DNA of 64,000 nucleotides from an uncultured Clostridia bacterium. Lineage in GTDB: Bacteria; Bacillota; Clostridia; Oscillospirales; Acutalibacteraceae. The position numbers and the translations under genes are program-made. How positions within the stretch are numbered: the stretch's first letter is position 1; each line of letters begins with the position of its first letter. Where the stretch lies: positions 1 to 64,000 of the forward strand of contig CALEII010000033.1 in NCBI GenBank assembly GCA_937876205.1, written 5' to 3'. The notes under the pieces were generated by a model that was given only the letters and a program-made list of their open reading frames with translations, had not been told where the DNA came from and did not search any database. Of the stretch, positions 9,223-17,729 are shown one piece after another.

Positions 9223-10710
9223 TTATTTCACGCTTTCTGTAAATTTTCTGAGCTGAGCTCTGCCATTTTCATCTCTTGAGAACACACCGCACTGTTCAAG
9301 AATTTCTGAGTAAACAATGCCGATTTCTTTTCTGATGATATCATCAACATTTTCAGCATTTATGTCATATTTTTCCTTGAGCATATCCACCCAGTCTGCG
9401 TGCTTTGCAAGAACTTCGTCGGCTCTGATATCTGCACCTGCAACAATTGCTTTTGCAAGGTTTTCCATTTCAGTCTTGAGTCTTGCGGGCAGAACTGCAA
9501 GGCCCATAACCTCAATAAGACCGATGTTTTCTTTCTTTATGTGATGATGCTCGGGATGGGGATGGTAAACACCGTCGGGATACTGCTGTGTGGTGATATT
9601 GTTGCGAAGAACAAGGTCAAGCTCGTATTTTCCGTCTCTCTTTCTGGCAATGGGAGTGATTGTGTTGTGGGGAGTGCCGTCAGTCTCGGCAAAAATGAAT
9701 GCGTCCTCGTCTGTATAGCCTCTCCAGACAGTGAGAATTCTGTCTGCAAGGTCAACGATTCTGTCTGTGTCCTGACCTGAAAGACGGATAACCGTCATCG
9801 GCCATTTTACAATGCCTGCAGAAACATCTTCATAACCGTCAAAAGTGATTTCCTCCTCAACGGGAGCCTTTGCCATTGCAAATTCATAGTGACCACCCTG
9901 GAAGTGCTCGTGTGAAAGAATTGAACCGCCGACTATGGGCAGGTCTGCATTTGAGCCTACAAAATAATGAGGAAGGTATTTAACGATATCAAAAAGCTTT
10001 CTGAAAGCACTTCTGTCAATTTTCATAGGAGTATGCTCACCGTTGAAAACGATGCAATGCTCGTTATAGTAAACATAGGGTGAATACTGAATAAACCAGT
10101 CACCGCCGTCAACTGTCAGGGGAATGATTCTGTGATTCTCTCTTGCAGGATGATTGACTCTGCCTGCATAGCCCTCATTTTCTTTGCAGAGCATACACTT
10201 GGGATATGATGCAGCCTTCATTTTTGCTGCTGCAGCAATAGCCTTGGGGTCTTTTTCGGGCTTTGAAAGATTGATTGTGATGTCCATATCGCCATAGGGA
10301 GTGGGAGCGAGCCATTTCATATCGTTACGCACTCTGTATGTACGAATGTAGTCAGACTTTCTGCTGAACTCATAATAATACTCGGTTGCTTTTTCGGGAT
10401 TCTCTGCATAAAGAGAATTGAATTTCTTTATAACCTCAGAGGGTCTTGGCATCATACAGTTCATAATTCTTGTGTCAAACAGGTCACGGTAAGTAACGCT
10501 GTCTTCAATCAGACCCTTTTCACAAGCATAATCGAGCATAACCTTAAGAATTTCATAAAGCTCTGCGCTGTCATCTGCAGTGCCTTCCTCCATTGCGTCA
10601 AGATGAAGCACATCAAGAATCAGATTCTGACAGTAAACTCTGTCTTCTTTTTCAAAAAGCACGCCCTCACCGTAGTTGAGAAGAGCTGTGATTGCATCAA
10701 AAATATTCAT
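9223..10710 (-). CDS. galT: UDP-glucose--hexose-1-phosphate uridylyltransferase, Firmicute type
   Basis: Transfers UMP between UDP-glucose and galactose-1-phosphate in the Leloir pathway. 495 residues, as expected for the class II GalT of Gram-positive bacteria, which is longer than the E. coli type. The catalytic histidines lie in SHEHFQGGHY (His267, His269, His274), preceded by the KCMLCKENEGYAGR and HPARENHRIIP segments. First gene of the operon ending in the alpha-galactosidase. GGAGGTTTC precedes the ATG at 10710, and a good promoter lies 40 bp upstream. No galK or galE is seen in the window. Confidence 0.96.
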   Translation of the reverse strand: MNIFDAITALLNYGEGVLFEKEDRVYCQNLILDVLHLDAMEEGTADDSAELYEILKVMLDYACEKGLIEDSVTYRDLFDTRIMNCMMPRPSEVIKKFNSLYAENPEKATEYYYEFSRKSDYIRTYRVRNDMKWLAPTPYGDMDITINLSKPEKDPKAIAAAAKMKAASYPKCMLCKENEGYAGRVNHPARENHRIIPLTVDGGDWFIQYSPYVYYNEHCIVFNGEHTPMKIDRSAFRKLFDIVKYLPHYFVGSNADLPIVGGSILSHEHFQGGHYEFAMAKAPVEEEITFDGYEDVSAGIVKWPMTVIRLSGQDTDRIVDLADRILTVWRGYTDEDAFIFAETDGTPHNTITPIARKRDGKYELDLVLRNNITTQQYPDGVYHPHPEHHHIKKENIGLIEVMGLAVLPARLKTEMENLAKAIVAGADIRADEVLAKHADWVDMLKEKYDINAENVDDIIRKEIGIVYSEILEQCGVFSRDENGRAQLRKFTESVK

Positions 10711-10749
10711 AAGAAACCTCCGTGGGCATTATACTTCATTATTACTTAT

Positions 10750-10777
10750 ATTATACAATTAAATAAGAATTCTGCAA
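10750..10777 (-). promoter_or_regulatory. Promoter of the galT operon
   Basis: Minus strand TTGCAG, 16 bp, TATAAT (extended by TTG directly before the -10). It faces away from the promoter at 10785-10813, so the two transcription units diverge from about 35 bp of shared DNA. Confidence 0.75.
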
Positions 10778-10784
10778 GTATATA

Positions 10785-10813
10785 TTGAAATTTTTTTGTA
10801 TTTAAGTTAGAAT
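10785..10813 (+). promoter_or_regulatory. Promoter of the DUF896 gene
   Basis: TTGAAA, 17 bp, TAGAAT. Transcription should start near 10820, only about 10 bases before the ATG at 10830. Confidence 0.7.
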
Positions 10814-10829
10814 AGCTGTGGTGATAAAA

Positions 10830-11045
10830 ATGGAACAAAAGAAAATTGACAGAATAAATTTTCTCGCAAGAAAATCAAAAACTCCCGAAGGACTTACAGA
10901 GGCTGAAAAGGCAGAGCAGGCTGTGCTCAGAAGAGAGTATATAGACTCAGTCAAGGCATCACTTGTGGGGCATCTTGAAAACACGACAATTGTCCGTCCC
11001 GACGGCTCAAAGGAAAAAGTTACAAAAAAGGGCAAAAAGTCCTGA
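10830..11045 (+). CDS. DUF896 family protein (YnzC-like)
   Basis: 71 residues from the ATG at 10830. The sequence DRINFLARKSKTPEGLT, then EKAEQ..LRREYID and a C-terminal VRPDGS segment, is typical of DUF896/UPF0291, small two-helix proteins common in Firmicutes (B. subtilis YnzC). Members are linked to SOS-associated or unknown cytoplasmic roles. Two GTG codons at 10818 and 10821 are in frame, but the predicted transcription start makes the ATG more likely and leaves a very short leader. A membrane protein gene follows after 21 bp on the same strand. Confidence 0.85.
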   Translation: MEQKKIDRINFLARKSKTPEGLTEAEKAEQAVLRREYIDSVKASLVGHLENTTIVRPDGSKEKVTKKGKKS

Positions 11046-11066
11046 GAATAAAAAGGAAGTATATTT

Positions 11067-12824
11067 ATGAACAAAATCAAGAGAATGGGGGAGTTTCTTT
11101 TCTCCCGTGTATTTGAGAAATTCTTTGCCTGCTGGTTGTTTGCGGGTGCTGTGATTCTGCCGTCTTTTACGGGGATAATCAACCTTTCAAGCATCAATAT
11201 CACAGGTACACTTGTGCTGTTTTTTTTGTCTTACGCTGTGGTATGCCTGGTTGAATGCAGGGTCAGGGGCTTTGTGTATTTTCTGCTGCCGGTGTCGGTG
11301 CTTTTTTTCTCCTGCACACTGCTTTATTATAACAACAGCATTTATACATTTCTGATTGTTGCGCTTTTCTTCGTGCTGAGTGTAAGTCACTACATAAACA
11401 ACAGAATGCCGCTGAAAATAAACATAAACACAAAGCATACAGTTATTGCTGTGGCAGTTTTTGCACTGTTTTTCTTCGGCTGTGTGACACTGCTTTCAGT
11501 GTTCAGATATCTTACATACACCGCACCTAATTTTGACTTTGGTATTTTCTGCAATATGTATCACAATATGCGTGAGAGCTTCAGACCTCTTGTCAGCTGT
11601 GAGAGAGATAAAATACTTTCTCATTTTGCGGTGCATTTTTCACCTGCGCTTTATGTGTTTTTGCCGTTTTACTTTATTTTTCCTTCACCTGTAACGGTTG
11701 CAGTGTGTCAGACAGCGGCAATCTACAGCGGAATAATACCGTTTCTGCTCATAATGAAGCACAGAAAGCTTTCACCGAAAATTATGTGTCTGCTTTCTGT
11801 AATGTATCTTGCAAACGCCGCATTCTCAGCAGGCTGTCTGTTTGATTTTCACGAAAACTGCCTGCTTGTGCCGTTTCTGATGTGGATGTTCTATTTCTAT
11901 GAAAAGAAAAAAATCCCTCTGATGTTTCTGTTTGCGGTACTGACTCTTATGGTGAAGGAAGATGCATTTGTTTATGTCTGCGTATTTGCCGTATATATCT
12001 TTATTGCAGACAAAAAATACAGACTCGGCTCAGGGCTTATAGTTCTTGCCTGTGCATATTTTCTGGGTGCGTGCTGGTATATCAACAATTACGGTATGGG
12101 CATAATGTCAGACCGATTCAGCTCGATGATAAACGGGGACGAAGGTCTTCTCGGTATGGTAAAGACAGTGCTTTTCAACCCTGCATACTCAGTAAGACAG
12201 ATTCTGCTGACAAGTGATTCGGACTCTGAAAAGCTGTTCTACGTTGTGCAGATTTTTGCGCCTCTTGCATTTATTCCGTTCTTCACAAAGAAGAAGGTAA
12301 GACTTCTGCTTGTGCTGCCCGTTCTTCTGAATCTCTTCACAAGCTATCAGTATCAGTACAACATCAGTTTTCAGTACAGCTTCGGCATAACAACGCTTCT
12401 TATGTATCTGAGCGTTATGAATGTTCAGGATATGAAGCCGAAAATGAAGAATATTCTCTCCGTCACGGCGGCAGGTCTTGCAACTATGATGTTCTTTATG
12501 CTGATTGTTCCTAATACTGTGAATGATATGAAGAGCTATTCAAAAAACAAAGAAATGTACACAGAAATGAATGAGGTGCTTGACTCAATTCCCGACGATG
12601 CTTCTGTGGGTGCATCCACCTTCCTTATACCTCATATGTGGGACAGAGAAGTGATTTATGAGGCATATTACACCACCCACGATGATTTTGAGTATCTTGT
12701 GCTTGATGTGCGTGATGTCTATGAAGCAGACTCAATGCGGCTTGCCGCTGAGTTTGAGGAAAGAGGCTATGAGCCTTACGACCTGACCTCGGATTATATT
12801 TACATCTATAAAAAAATAAAATAA
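11067..12824 (+). CDS. DUF2079 polytopic membrane protein
   Basis: 585 residues with about twelve hydrophobic helices and a soluble C-terminus. The segment PNFDFGIFCNMYHNM, then SHFAVHFSPALY, is characteristic of DUF2079, a group of predicted membrane proteins with an arrangement like lipid-linked-sugar glycosyltransferases of the GT-C type. The Asp in FDFG corresponds to the conserved acidic residue after the first helices. Substrate unknown. Start chosen at the ATG after AAAGGAAG. It follows the DUF896 gene by 21 bp and ends at a bidirectional terminator facing the phosphoesterase gene. Confidence 0.82.
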   Translation: MNKIKRMGEFLFSRVFEKFFACWLFAGAVILPSFTGIINLSSINITGTLVLFFLSYAVVCLVECRVRGFVYFLLPVSVLFFSCTLLYYNNSIYTFLIVALFFVLSVSHYINNRMPLKININTKHTVIAVAVFALFFFGCVTLLSVFRYLTYTAPNFDFGIFCNMYHNMRESFRPLVSCERDKILSHFAVHFSPALYVFLPFYFIFPSPVTVAVCQTAAIYSGIIPFLLIMKHRKLSPKIMCLLSVMYLANAAFSAGCLFDFHENCLLVPFLMWMFYFYEKKKIPLMFLFAVLTLMVKEDAFVYVCVFAVYIFIADKKYRLGSGLIVLACAYFLGACWYINNYGMGIMSDRFSSMINGDEGLLGMVKTVLFNPAYSVRQILLTSDSDSEKLFYVVQIFAPLAFIPFFTKKKVRLLLVLPVLLNLFTSYQYQYNISFQYSFGITTLLMYLSVMNVQDMKPKMKNILSVTAAGLATMMFFMLIVPNTVNDMKSYSKNKEMYTEMNEVLDSIPDDASVGASTFLIPHMWDREVIYEAYYTTHDDFEYLVLDVRDVYEADSMRLAAEFEERGYEPYDLTSDYIYIYKKIK

Positions 12825-12829
12825 AAGCA

Positions 12830-12857
12830 AAGCCCGGAGTGTGAACTCTCCGGGCTT
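12830..12857. terminator. Bidirectional terminator
   Basis: AAGCCCGGAG / CTCCGGGCTT stem (10 bp) between converging genes, with A-rich sequence on one side and TATTTTTT on the other. Confidence 0.88.
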
Positions 12858-12872
12858 ATTTTTTGAATAATG

Positions 12873-14606
12873 TTATTTACCGATTTTTGTGAAGATGCTG
12901 AACATCATTTCAAAGTAGAATTTTATTTTATCAAAGAAAGCCTTGATTTTTGCAACAATATTGTCAAACTTTGATTCCTTTTCTGCTGCTGCGTAGCCCT
13001 TGAGTGTGCCGTTGTTGTCGTCAACACCGTCGTCATCGTTTGCAAATTTATGAAGCAGAGGTGAAATGAGAGCCACAATAAAATACTCTGCGGGAGAAAT
13101 TCCCTGACCGAATACGCTTGTGCCTACACTTTTAAGCTCAGGCTTGAATGATGTAAGTCCGTTGTCTGCAATAAGAGCATCTGCAGAAGCAGTAAGGACA
13201 TCACCTGAGAGAAGGCTCAGCTCTTCACGAAGAAGAAATGCGACAGTTCGCAGAAGAATAGCAACCTCATCACTGTATACAGAGTAATGCTCAGAGCCTG
13301 CGTAATGTGCACTTACAAGCTCAGTTGCAAGGTCCCATCCGTTTACATAGTTACTGTCGGGAATTGAGATGCCGTATTTTTCCATTTGCTCAGAAACACT
13401 GCCTTCACCGTAGAAGGGTGTTTCAAGTGCAGAATTGAGCTTGCTCATAACAGCATTGACAAGGTCATAATATATTGCATCTTCGTCAATACCCATTTTC
13501 TCCATTGAGAAGCCGAGTGCAAGGCGGTATTCAACGCCGACTTTAAGGAAGCCCTTTGCGTATGCGTTCAGACCTGCCTGCATAAGTGCGAGCTGCTCGT
13601 CAGAATAACCCTTCACTGTTGCTGTGAGTGCGTCAAGGTCAATTGAGTCTACTGTTCTTGCTTCGTATTTTATTTCTTCATCATTGAAGGTAAAAACTCT
13701 GTACTCAAGAGGATACATTGAGAGAGATGTTGTGGCGAAGTCGTAAATCACATTGCCTGCAGCGCTTGTGTATGTTGCACCGTCACTGCAATGCTCATGA
13801 CCTGAGAAAACAACTCTGATGCCTGCATTTGCAAATTTGCCTGCGGTAACTGTATGGTTTCTTATGATAAAATTTCTGCTGACAATTCTCTGCATAGGCA
13901 GATGGTCAAGCAGGTTGTGGTGCATCATAAGAATAGGATATCTGCCGTCATCTGCAGCCTTCTCTGCCATATCACAGACCCAGTTGACCTTTTCTGTTGT
14001 CATACCGTCTTCTGTTGAATAGCTTTCGTGGCAGGAGTCAAGAGCAATAAGTCTGTACTTGTTGCCAAGGTCAGCAGTGTAACAGCAGGTGTCATCAAGA
14101 GTGTCAATTGCCTTATCCCAACCGAAATCTGCATATATTGACATAAACTCGTTAAAGGTTGTGTCACCTTCGTTGAGTGAAGCATCGTGATTGCCGTTTA
14201 TGACGAAAACAGATTTACCTGTAGCCTCTTCAAAAGCTCTGAGCTTCTCAGCAACTGCAAGGTGCTCTTCAACAACAACTCTGCCGTTGTCTGCAAGGTC
14301 ACCGGGGATAAGCACATATTCTATTGAGTCATCCTCTGCGCACTGACGCAGAAATTCATCAATGATAAATCCGCTTTCATCCTCCATAGCTGCACGTCTG
14401 TTGGCGTACCAATAGATGGGGTCATCAATTTCAAAGGGCTGTGAGGGGTTTCCCTCAAGTTCCTCACGGGGAACATTGTAATGAAGGTCTGATGCAATTG
14501 CGATTTTAAGGTCATCCTTATCTGCGGCAAATGCCATAACAGAAACTGATGACAGCACAAAAACAACCGTCATAAATACACATAAGAGCTTTTTCACAAA
14601 AAACAC
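12873..14606 (-). CDS. Secreted metallophosphoesterase with amphipathic C-terminal tail
   Basis: 577 residues. Signal peptide at 1-28 (LLCVFMTVVFVLSS then AFA cleavage). Calcineurin-like phosphoesterase motifs in order: SDLHYN (Asp40, His42), GDLADNG (Asp103), GNHDAS (Asn139, His140), MMHHN and SGHEHC. The domain ends by about residue 320, followed by a helical C-terminal region of unknown role. The last 40 residues carry an Asp-rich spacer (NDDDGVDDNNG) and then an amphipathic aromatic helix (IKAFFDKIKFYFEMMF); a similar ending occurs in other secreted proteins of this window. Single-gene unit between two terminators. Probably releases phosphate or cleaves phosphodiesters outside the cell. 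Confidence 0.88.
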   Translation of the reverse strand: MFFVKKLLCVFMTVVFVLSSVSVMAFAADKDDLKIAIASDLHYNVPREELEGNPSQPFEIDDPIYWYANRRAAMEDESGFIIDEFLRQCAEDDSIEYVLIPGDLADNGRVVVEEHLAVAEKLRAFEEATGKSVFVINGNHDASLNEGDTTFNEFMSIYADFGWDKAIDTLDDTCCYTADLGNKYRLIALDSCHESYSTEDGMTTEKVNWVCDMAEKAADDGRYPILMMHHNLLDHLPMQRIVSRNFIIRNHTVTAGKFANAGIRVVFSGHEHCSDGATYTSAAGNVIYDFATTSLSMYPLEYRVFTFNDEEIKYEARTVDSIDLDALTATVKGYSDEQLALMQAGLNAYAKGFLKVGVEYRLALGFSMEKMGIDEDAIYYDLVNAVMSKLNSALETPFYGEGSVSEQMEKYGISIPDSNYVNGWDLATELVSAHYAGSEHYSVYSDEVAILLRTVAFLLREELSLLSGDVLTASADALIADNGLTSFKPELKSVGTSVFGQGISPAEYFIVALISPLLHKFANDDDGVDDNNGTLKGYAAAEKESKFDNIVAKIKAFFDKIKFYFEMMFSIFTKIGK

Positions 14607-14658
14607 CTCTCTTTAATATACCAATATAATAATGCGGAAGGAGAATTTTGTCAAGCAA

Positions 14659-14696
14659 AAAATCAGGCGCAGTCAGTTGTGAAAGCACCTGATTTT
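14659..14696 (-). terminator. Terminator of the mgl operon
   Basis: AAAATCAGGCGC / GCACCTGATTTT stem with one mismatch directly after the small gene's stop; TTTT ends the stem on the minus strand. Confidence 0.75.
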
Positions 14697-14698
14697 GT

Positions 14699-14875
14699 TT
14701 ATTTGTTTATCACGGTTGTGATTTCTGCACCCTCTGCCGTTACGACAGCGGTTCTGTCTGCAGTACCCACTGCAAATACAAAACAGAAAATCAGCACCGC
14801 AATTGCCGCAAGCACCATAATATTTGCCGTTTTCAGGCTCATTTTAACATTTTTATAAAGACCGCCGTTGTTCAT
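14699..14875 (-). CDS. 58-residue single-span membrane protein at the end of the mgl operon
   Basis: Family not recognised. The frame begins MNNGGLYKNVKMSLKTANIM, has one hydrophobic helix (VLAAIAVLIFCFVFAVG, residues 21-37) and a polar tail ending EITTVINK. Evidence that it is real: it starts 3 bp after the stop of the ABC permease gene, it has the positive-inside layout of a type II or signal-anchor protein, and the operon terminator lies directly after its stop. The permease stop region would provide translational coupling. It could be an accessory subunit or regulator of the sugar transporter, but that is inference from position. Confidence 0.68.
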   Translation of the reverse strand: MNNGGLYKNVKMSLKTANIMVLAAIAVLIFCFVFAVGTADRTAVVTAEGAEITTVINK

Positions 14876-14877
14876 TG

Positions 14878-15954
14878 TTACTTCCTCGCAAGATATTTTC
14901 GCATATCCACAGCACAGGCTGCAAGGATAATTGCACCCTTGATGATATAAAGCATATTTGCCGAAACAGACAGAAAATTCAGCCCTACAAATATAATCTG
15001 AAGCAGGAATACGCCGATAACAACGCCGCTTATCTTACCAGTACCGCCCACAAACGACACGCCACCGATAACGCAGGCAGCAATGGCATCGCTTTCGTAG
15101 TTTATGCCTGTGCTTGCTGAGCTTGATGCAATTCTTGCACCCTCTATAAAGCCCGTAATACCGTACATTACTCCTGCAAGCACGAAAACAGATACAATCG
15201 TCAGAAAGACATTGACGCCCGATACATTTGCAGCTTCTTCATTTGAGCCTACGGCAAACATATTTTTGCCGAATTTTGTTTTGTTCCACACAACCCACAT
15301 TATAACGGTGATGATGAGTGAATAAAGTATATATTTAGGCACTGCAACGCCATCTATGGAGAAAAGTGTTCCTCTGACAAAATCTGTGTAGCTTTCATCA
15401 AGTCCCGAGAGTGTCTGACCGTTGTTTGTGCCTATCATAAGGTACATAAGCACCACGCCGAAGATAATCAGCTGTGTTGAGAGTGTGACTATGAACGGAT
15501 GAAGCTTGAATTTTGCCACGAAAAATCCGTTTACAAGCCCCACAACGGCCCCGATTGCCACAACAATCAGAAAAACTGCCCACAGCGGCATCACTGCAAG
15601 GTCAGGGAACATCTTGTTGGGGTATCCTGTCATCTGCAGAAGTGAGGCTGCAACACAAGCTGTAAGTCCGACGGCACGTCCGGCAGAAATATCTGTACCT
15701 GTCAGCACAATGCACCCTGCAATACCCAGTGCAATGGGAAGCTTTGATGCAGTGAGAGAAATAATGTTCACTACAGATGAAAGTGACAGAAATGCAGGCA
15801 CTCTTATCGTTATGAAAATTATTGCAACTGCAATTATGATGTACATAGCGTTGTTGAAAAGTACATCGGTTATTATTCTTTTTTTATCCTTGCCCGGAAG
15901 CTGTCTGAAAACAGAAAACTTCCCCTGAGGCATATTTGAATTCACCTGTAACAT
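14878..15954 (-). CDS. mglC: Galactose/methyl-galactoside-type ABC transporter permease
   Basis: Membrane subunit of a CUT2-family sugar importer. 358 residues with about nine or ten helices and the BPD_transp_2 signature (GTDISAGRAVGLTACVAASL; GVNVF..SVFVLAGVMYGITG; SDAIAACVIGGVSFVGGTGK). The N-terminal cytoplasmic part is about 35 residues. AAAGGAG precedes the ATG. It follows the ATPase gene after 205 bp occupied by palindromic repeats, unusual inside an operon, and is followed after 3 bp by a small membrane protein. The galactose assignment rests on the binding protein and ATPase resemblance; ribose- or xylose-type specificity is less likely. Confidence 0.9.
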   Translation of the reverse strand: MLQVNSNMPQGKFSVFRQLPGKDKKRIITDVLFNNAMYIIIAVAIIFITIRVPAFLSLSSVVNIISLTASKLPIALGIAGCIVLTGTDISAGRAVGLTACVAASLLQMTGYPNKMFPDLAVMPLWAVFLIVVAIGAVVGLVNGFFVAKFKLHPFIVTLSTQLIIFGVVLMYLMIGTNNGQTLSGLDESYTDFVRGTLFSIDGVAVPKYILYSLIITVIMWVVWNKTKFGKNMFAVGSNEEAANVSGVNVFLTIVSVFVLAGVMYGITGFIEGARIASSSASTGINYESDAIAACVIGGVSFVGGTGKISGVVIGVFLLQIIFVGLNFLSVSANMLYIIKGAIILAACAVDMRKYLARK

Positions 15955-15966
15955 AAGAATCTCCTT

Positions 15967-16162
15967 TAAACAATAATTTAGTGGCTCGATGCCACTAAAT
16001 TATTGTAATTGAAAATTGAAAGTTGAAAATTGAAAATGTCGGTGGTTTTCCTTCGGAAAACATTATATAGAGCGCAGCGGAAGTAAGTGCGAAGCACTTC
16101 CGAAACTTTCCATTTTCCATTTTCAATTATCCATTCGGTCTTGACCGATAAATTATTGTTTA
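15967..16162. repeat. Palindromic repeat cluster between mglA and mglC
   Basis: A short-form palindrome at 15967-16005 (TAAACAATAATTT, then AGTGGC / GCCACT arms, then AAATTATTG) and a right end at 16136-16162 (GGTC/GACC, then GATAAATTATTGTTTA) whose last bases are the mglA stop codon. Between them is AT-rich sequence with repeated AATTGAAAATTGA and TTCCATTTTCCA motifs and two hairpins (GTTTTCC/GGAAAAC and CGGAAGT/ACTTCCG). Confidence 0.75.
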
Positions 16163-17680
16163 CGCATATTTCGCCGCAAGGGTCATAATTTCCTCTTGTG
16201 TGGCAGTTTTAGCATTGACCTCGCCTGCTTTTCTGCCGCCCGACATAACAATAATTCTGTCGCAGACACCAAGCAGCTCCGGCATCTCGGATGAAACCAT
16301 AATTACGGTTTTACCCTTTGATGCAAGCTCAAGAATAAGCTGATAAATCTCGTACTTTGCACCCACGTCGATGCCTCTTGTGGGCTCGTCAAGCAAAAGA
16401 ACATCGGGCTGAGTGAGCAGCCATCTGCCCAGAATGACCTTCTGCTGATTTCCGCCTGAAAGAGAACGGATTTTTGTATCCTGTGATGGTGTCTTTATTC
16501 GCATTGAGTCAATGGACCATTTTGTGCTTTCTTTCATTTTCTTTTTGCTGAGAAAAGGCCCCGTTCTGTATTTATCGAGGCTTGACACAGTTGTGTTTTC
16601 GAGTATGTCAAGAATGCTGAAGATGCCTGTTGCACGCCGTTCCTCGGTCAGCAGGGCAAAGCCGTTTTTAATTGATTCCCTTGCATTTCTGTTGTGTACC
16701 TGCTTTCCGTTGAGGGTGATTTTTCCGTTTCTTCTTGCTGAAAGACCGAAAATGTTTTCAAGCAGTTCCGTTCTGCCTGAGCCGTCAAGCCCTGCAACAC
16801 CAAGTATCTCACCTTTTCTTGCCGAAAATGATACATCACTGAGCCTTGCATATTCAGCAGTCAGGTTCTCAACAAAAAGCCACTCTTCACCCAGTTTATG
16901 CTCTTTCTGAGGGTACCTGTTTGTGATTTCTCTGCCCACCATAAGGCGGATTATTTCATCCATTGTGATTTCTTTTGCAGATTTTGTTGCAATGTGCCTG
17001 CCGTCACGCATTATTGTTATTTCATCTGAAATGCGCAGGATTTCCTCCATTTTATGGGATATATAAATAATCCCGCAGCCTCGGTCACGAAGCATATTTA
17101 TGATTCTGAAAAGCTGTTCAACCTCTGTTTCTGTAAGTGACGAAGTGGGCTCGTCAAACACAATGACTTTTGCATTGTAGGACACAGCCTTTGCAATCTC
17201 AACCATCTGACGCTGCGAAACGGGCATTTTTGACATCACGGTGCGAGGGTCTGCATTTATGCCAAGCTCCTCAAAGAGGTTTTTTGTGGCATCGTACATC
17301 TTTTTCTCACTTGTGAACGGCAGATGCTCCCATACAACGGGAAATCTGCCAAGCCACAGATTGTCCATAATGTTTCGTTTGAGTGCCTGATTGAGCTCCT
17401 GATGTACCATTGCAACACCGTTTTCAAGGGCATCCTTTGAGTTTTTGAAGCTCACCTGTCTGCCATCAAGAAAAATTTTTCCGCTATCGGGTGAATAGAC
17501 ACCGAAGAGACACTTCATAAGTGTAGATTTTCCTGCCCCGTTTTCACCCATAAGGGCGTGCACAGTTCCAGCTTTCACTGTAAGTGAAACATTGTCCAGT
17601 GCCTTGACTCCGGGAAAAGCTTTTTCCATATTCTCCATACGAAGAAGAACAGAAGTATCTGATTTTTTTATTTTATTCAT
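16160..17680 (-). CDS. mglA: Galactose/methyl-galactoside-type ABC transporter ATP-binding protein
   Basis: 506 residues with two ABC domains in tandem, as in all CUT2 sugar importers. First domain: Walker A GENGAGKST (near residue 45), a variant signature PVSQRQMVEIAKA, Walker B VIVFDEPTSSL. Second domain: a degenerate Walker A (GLDGSGRTELLE), normal signature LSGGNQQKVIL, Walker B VLLLDEPTRGID. The degenerate second nucleotide site is usual for this family. Cytoplasmic, drives uptake with MglC and MglB. Its stop codon TAA is also the first three bases of a dispersed palindrome. Confidence 0.94.
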   Translation of the reverse strand: MNKIKKSDTSVLLRMENMEKAFPGVKALDNVSLTVKAGTVHALMGENGAGKSTLMKCLFGVYSPDSGKIFLDGRQVSFKNSKDALENGVAMVHQELNQALKRNIMDNLWLGRFPVVWEHLPFTSEKKMYDATKNLFEELGINADPRTVMSKMPVSQRQMVEIAKAVSYNAKVIVFDEPTSSLTETEVEQLFRIINMLRDRGCGIIYISHKMEEILRISDEITIMRDGRHIATKSAKEITMDEIIRLMVGREITNRYPQKEHKLGEEWLFVENLTAEYARLSDVSFSARKGEILGVAGLDGSGRTELLENIFGLSARRNGKITLNGKQVHNRNARESIKNGFALLTEERRATGIFSILDILENTTVSSLDKYRTGPFLSKKKMKESTKWSIDSMRIKTPSQDTKIRSLSGGNQQKVILGRWLLTQPDVLLLDEPTRGIDVGAKYEIYQLILELASKGKTVIMVSSEMPELLGVCDRIIVMSGGRKAGEVNAKTATQEEIMTLAAKYA

Positions 17681-17692
17681 AAGCCACCGTTT

Positions 17693-17729
17693 AACAATAA
17701 TTTATCGCACAACGATAAATTGTTGTTTA
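17693..17729. repeat. Minimal palindromic repeat between mglB and mglA
   Basis: AACAATAATTTATCG, CACAA, CGATAAATTGTTGTT: 15-bp arms with a single mismatch. On the minus strand it begins in the mglB stop codon (TAAACA). It can form a hairpin in the mRNA directly after mglB. Confidence 0.8.
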
